Below, in pieces: positions 61,687-64,000 of a stretch of 64,000 bases of DNA (position 1 is its first letter; every line of letters starts with the position of its first letter). The notes below the pieces were generated by a model, which searched no databases, was not told where the DNA came from, and worked only from the letters and a program-made list of their open reading frames with translations. A program made the position numbers and the translations under genes. Origin of the DNA: Curvibacter sp. GWA2_63_95 (GTDB lineage: Bacteria > Pseudomonadota > Gammaproteobacteria > Burkholderiales > Burkholderiaceae_C); the NCBI GenBank assembly GCA_001795455.1, contig MGPB01000008.1:213711-277710 (forward strand), read 5' to 3'.

Positions 61687-62903
61687 GCCCGTTGCCCCTG
61701 ACCGTGGCCTACCTTTCCCCTGCCATGCCGGCCTTGTCGGAGACCTTTGTCTACGAAGAATTGCTGGCACTGGAGCGCCGCGGTGTGCGCGTAGTGCCTT
61801 TTTCGGTGCGCCAGCCCGTCAAGCCGGTGCCTGCCCAACAAGCCCTGGCGGTGCGGGTGACCCACCTGTATGCGGGCGGCCCCCTGGCCGTGGTGCTGGG
61901 TGGTCTGTTGCAGTTACCCCGCTTTGGCCTGCGCGTAGGCAAGGCAGTGGGCTGGCTGGTCAGCGATGTGTTGGAGTGCGGCCCGCTGCGCCTTGCCAGT
62001 TGGAAACTGGCCTATCAGTTTTTGGCGGGGGCCCGCCTGGCCGCGTTGTTGCGCCAGCAGGGGTGCACCCATTTACACGTGCATTTTGCGCATGTGCCCA
62101 GCCAGATTGCCATGTATGCCTCTGCCTTGTGTAGGGTGCCATTCACCATCATGGCCCATGCCAATGACATCTTTGAAGACGGCATCTTGCTGAGGAAGAA
62201 GGCTGCGCGCGCCAAGCGCATGCTCACCATCTCTGATTACAACCGCCGCTACCTGCAGGGGCTGGGCATTGCGCCAGACCGATTGGCGGTGGTGCGCTGT
62301 GGGGTGAGCTTCGCGCCACCCGCTACGCCCCCCACCTGGGAGGCTGGCCCGGTGTTCAAGCTGGCATCGCTGGGTCGCATGGTGGAGAAAAAAGGCTTCG
62401 ATGTGCTGATTGCGGCGGTAGCGCTGCTGCGCAACAAGGGGCTGGCGGTGCAACTGAGCCTGGCGGGGGATGGCCCTTTGCTATCAAATATGAAGCTACT
62501 CGCGCAGCGTTTATGCGGGCTAGAGGCTATTTTGTTTGTTGGTTCGCTGCCGCACCACGAAGTGGCTGCCTGGATGCGGCGGCACGACGCCTTTGTGCTG
62601 GCTTGCAAGCAAGACAGCCAGGGCGACATGGACGGCATCCCGGTTGTGCTGATGGAGGCCATGTCGCAGGGGGTACCGGTGGTGTCCACGCGCCTCTCTG
62701 GCTTGCCAGAACTGGTGCAGCATGACCAAACGGGGCTACTGGCCGAGCCCAATGATGCCGCCAGCTTGGCTCAACAAATAGAAACGCTCATGCAGTCCCA
62801 GGCTTTGCGCCAGCGCCTAGCCACGCAAGCCCAAGCCTACGTGGGCCAGGAGTTTGGGCAGGCTACCAATATTGATCGACTTATGGAACACGTCCGCATA
62901 TGA
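61683..62903 (+). CDS. Family 4 glycosyltransferase
   Basis: A 406-residue GT-B enzyme. N-terminal [18 protein letters not shown] and [18 protein letters not shown], donor half [15 protein letters not shown] (about 229-243), [10 protein letters not shown] and [19 protein letters not shown] with the E-x7-E-type motif. Residues about 265-284 (following GDGPLL, with [20 protein letters not shown]) are encoded in frame by a dispersed repeat. The adjacent genes overlap by four bases. Sugar donor unknown. Confidence 0.88.
   Translation: MSPLPLTVAYLSPAMPALSETFVYEELLALERRGVRVVPFSVRQPVKPVPAQQALAVRVTHLYAGGPLAVVLGGLLQLPRFGLRVGKAVGWLVSDVLECGPLRLASWKLAYQFLAGARLAALLRQQGCTHLHVHFAHVPSQIAMYASALCRVPFTIMAHANDIFEDGILLRKKAARAKRMLTISDYNRRYLQGLGIAPDRLAVVRCGVSFAPPATPPTWEAGPVFKLASLGRMVEKKGFDVLIAAVALLRNKGLAVQLSLAGDGPLLSNMKLLAQRLCGLEAILFVGSLPHHEVAAWMRRHDAFVLACKQDSQGDMDGIPVVLMEAMSQGVPVVSTRLSGLPELVQHDQTGLLAEPNDAASLAQQIETLMQSQALRQRLATQAQAYVGQEFGQATNIDRLMEHVRI
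62477..62533 (-). repeat. Dispersed ~60-bp repeat, copy 8 (inside a glycosyltransferase, in frame)
   Basis: On the minus strand it reads AAAATAGCCTCTAGCCCGC, then GCTGCGCGAGTAGCTTC, then TTTGATAGCAAAG. It matches the family in all three blocks although it lies within coding sequence. Confidence 0.75.
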
Positions 62904-63805
62904 CAACTGCCCAAGGCTATGTGTTGATTTCACCCTGCCGTGACGAGGCAGACTACATGCGCCAGACGCTGGACACGGTGGTGGCGCAGTCGGTGCTACC
63001 CGCGCGCTGGATCATTGTGGACGATGGGTCGACCGACGCGACACCGCAGATACTGGCCGAATACGCCGCCAAACACCCTTGGATTACCGTGGTGACGCGG
63101 CAAAACCGGGGCCACCGTGCGGTGGGGCCAGGGGTGATAGACGCCTTTTATGCGGGCTACCAGACCATCAACCCCCAAGAATTTGAGTTTGTCTGCAAGC
63201 TGGATTTGGACTTGCGCCTGCCCTCTCGCTACTTTGAGATATTGATGGAGCGCATGCACGCCAACCCGCGGATTGCCACGTGCAGTGGCAAGGCGTATGT
63301 GGAGCAGGGCGGGCGGCTGGTGAATGAGGGGCATGGCGATGAAACCAGCCTGGGCATGACCAAGTTCTATCGCGTGAATGCCTTTGCGGCCATGGGTGGC
63401 TTTGTGCGCGAAGTGATGTGGGACGGGATTGACTGCCACCGCTGCCGCATGATGGGCCTGATCGCTTGCAGTTGGGATGAGCCTGAGCTGCGTTTTGTGC
63501 ACCTGCGACCCATGGGTTCAAGCCAACAAAGCATTTATACAGGGCGCATGCGGCATGGATTTGGCCAGTACTTCATGGGCACTGGGTTTTTATACATTTT
63601 TGCCAGTGCACTCAAGAAAATTCCAGAGAAGCCGTATCTACTGGGCGCGGCCTACATGCTGTGGGGCTGGTTGAAGAGTGCGCTGCAGGGTAAGCCTCGC
63701 TACAACGACTTGGAGTTCCGGCACTTTTTGCAGGCTTACCAGTGGCGCGCTTTGTGGGTGGGGAAGCGACGGGCGGTGGAAGAAATCGACCAGCGCACAG
63801 GCTGA
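62900..63805 (+). CDS. Family 2 glycosyltransferase
   Basis: A 301-residue protein with N-terminal VLISPCRDEADYMRQTLDTV (7-26), the acceptor segment RWIIVDDGSTDATPQIL and the metal site CKLDLDLRLPSRY (about 92-104), with two Asp residues. Conserved NAFAAMGGFVREVMWDGID may form the acceptor pocket. It overlaps the family 4 glycosyltransferase gene by four bases. It is the last clear glycosyltransferase of the locus in the window. Confidence 0.86.
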   Translation: MTTAQGYVLISPCRDEADYMRQTLDTVVAQSVLPARWIIVDDGSTDATPQILAEYAAKHPWITVVTRQNRGHRAVGPGVIDAFYAGYQTINPQEFEFVCKLDLDLRLPSRYFEILMERMHANPRIATCSGKAYVEQGGRLVNEGHGDETSLGMTKFYRVNAFAAMGGFVREVMWDGIDCHRCRMMGLIACSWDEPELRFVHLRPMGSSQQSIYTGRMRHGFGQYFMGTGFLYIFASALKKIPEKPYLLGAAYMLWGWLKSALQGKPRYNDLEFRHFLQAYQWRALWVGKRRAVEEIDQRTG

Positions 63806-63899
63806 TGCATTTGCTTGCGAGCTTGGTTAACGTATTCTTGAACCGTTCGGGCGATGGCCCTACGGTGGTTACACATTTCTCAGATCGATGAGGTTCGCT

Positions 63900-64000
63900 A
63901 TGTCCTTGGTTACGCAATCCACATTGGTTCGATATGTTCGCTGGGGAGTGGCTGCGGCTTCGATCGCAGTAACTGCAGCTTGTGGGGGCGGTGGTGGGGG
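63900..64000 (+). CDS. Start of a lipoprotein gene (cut by window end)
   Basis: Only 33 codons are present. The ATG at 63900 has GAGG six bases upstream; an in-frame ATG four codons earlier is less supported. The predicted N-terminus ends VTAAC with a lipobox cysteine, followed by a run of glycines. This is a typical lipoprotein signal with a flexible linker. The mature protein is outside the window. The preceding 94-base gap holds no recognised feature. Confidence 0.7.
   Translation, partial: MSLVTQSTLVRYVRWGVAAASIAVTAACGGGGG

Overview
The window looks like a chromosomal segment of a betaproteobacterium of the Burkholderiales, most likely a Comamonadaceae member close to Rhodoferax or Polaromonas. 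This rests on gene order (mla genes, ibaG, murA and his genes; tatABC; petABC-sspAB; pilBCD-coaE-zapD-yacG), on the GC-rich coding sequence, and on two dispersed repeat families of a kind I associate with this family. The assignment is by recognition, not by a database search.

Layout. 1-2473: the end of mlaC, mlaB, an ABC-2 exporter pair and an ibaG-type BolA protein. 2484-13152: murA and the complete histidine pathway from hisG to hisE, apart from the HisZ subunit expected with short HisG. Between hisD and hisC it is interrupted by a secreted small protein, galE and an antitoxin/PIN-toxin cassette. 13165-15577: a small membrane protein, a HIT protein and tatABC. 15700-19631: an anchored HtrA-type protease, a CxxCxxCC protein, a NIF3 protein, pdxA and mscL. 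19717-23923: petABC (cytochrome bc1), sspA, sspB and tRNA-Thr(UGU). 23944-31013: a DUF721/DciA-like gene, an M23 peptidase, secA, argJ, a DUF815 ATPase, a mutT-type gene and yacG. 31032-36236 (minus strand): zapD, coaE and pilD-pilC-pilB. 36366-39797 (minus strand): rfbBDAC for dTDP-L-rhamnose.

40057 to the end is an exopolysaccharide locus of the methanolan eps type. A PEP-CTERM protein gene is followed by epsA (LuxR-type regulator), epsB (lipid-linked first sugar transfer), a one-domain cyclic-nucleotide-binding protein, epsL, epsD, epsE, epsF and epsG. Then come a Wzy-like polymerase, two acyltransferases, a Wzx-like flippase, seven glycosyltransferases, a nucleotide-sugar epimerase and an asparagine-synthetase-like protein. 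The rfb genes and galE can supply dTDP-rhamnose and UDP-galactose. EpsB starts the lipid-linked unit, the glycosyltransferases extend it, the flippase and polymerase move and join units, and EpsE/F/G with EpsL export the polymer. A block of four genes (52822-57285) lies on the opposite strand, and parts of the locus are visibly AT-richer than the housekeeping genes, which suggests cassette exchange.

The most interesting signals are: (1) a 6-4-6 inverted repeat upstream of the PEP-CTERM gene and of the cyclic-nucleotide-binding gene, with a degenerate copy upstream of epsA, possibly the operator of this regulon; (2) an approximately 60-bp dispersed repeat present in eight copies, two of them lying in frame inside enzyme genes and one supplying the hisD start codon; (3) a toxin-antitoxin cassette inside the his cluster with a perfect 18-bp inverted-repeat operator and a PIN toxin lacking an expected acidic residue; (4) an EpsG kinase homologue without the P-loop lysine and an asparagine-synthetase homologue without the N-terminal cysteine. 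No exosortase gene was found in the window despite the PEP-CTERM protein. No CRISPR array, rRNA or insertion sequence was seen, and no gene-free stretch exceeds about 300 bases.
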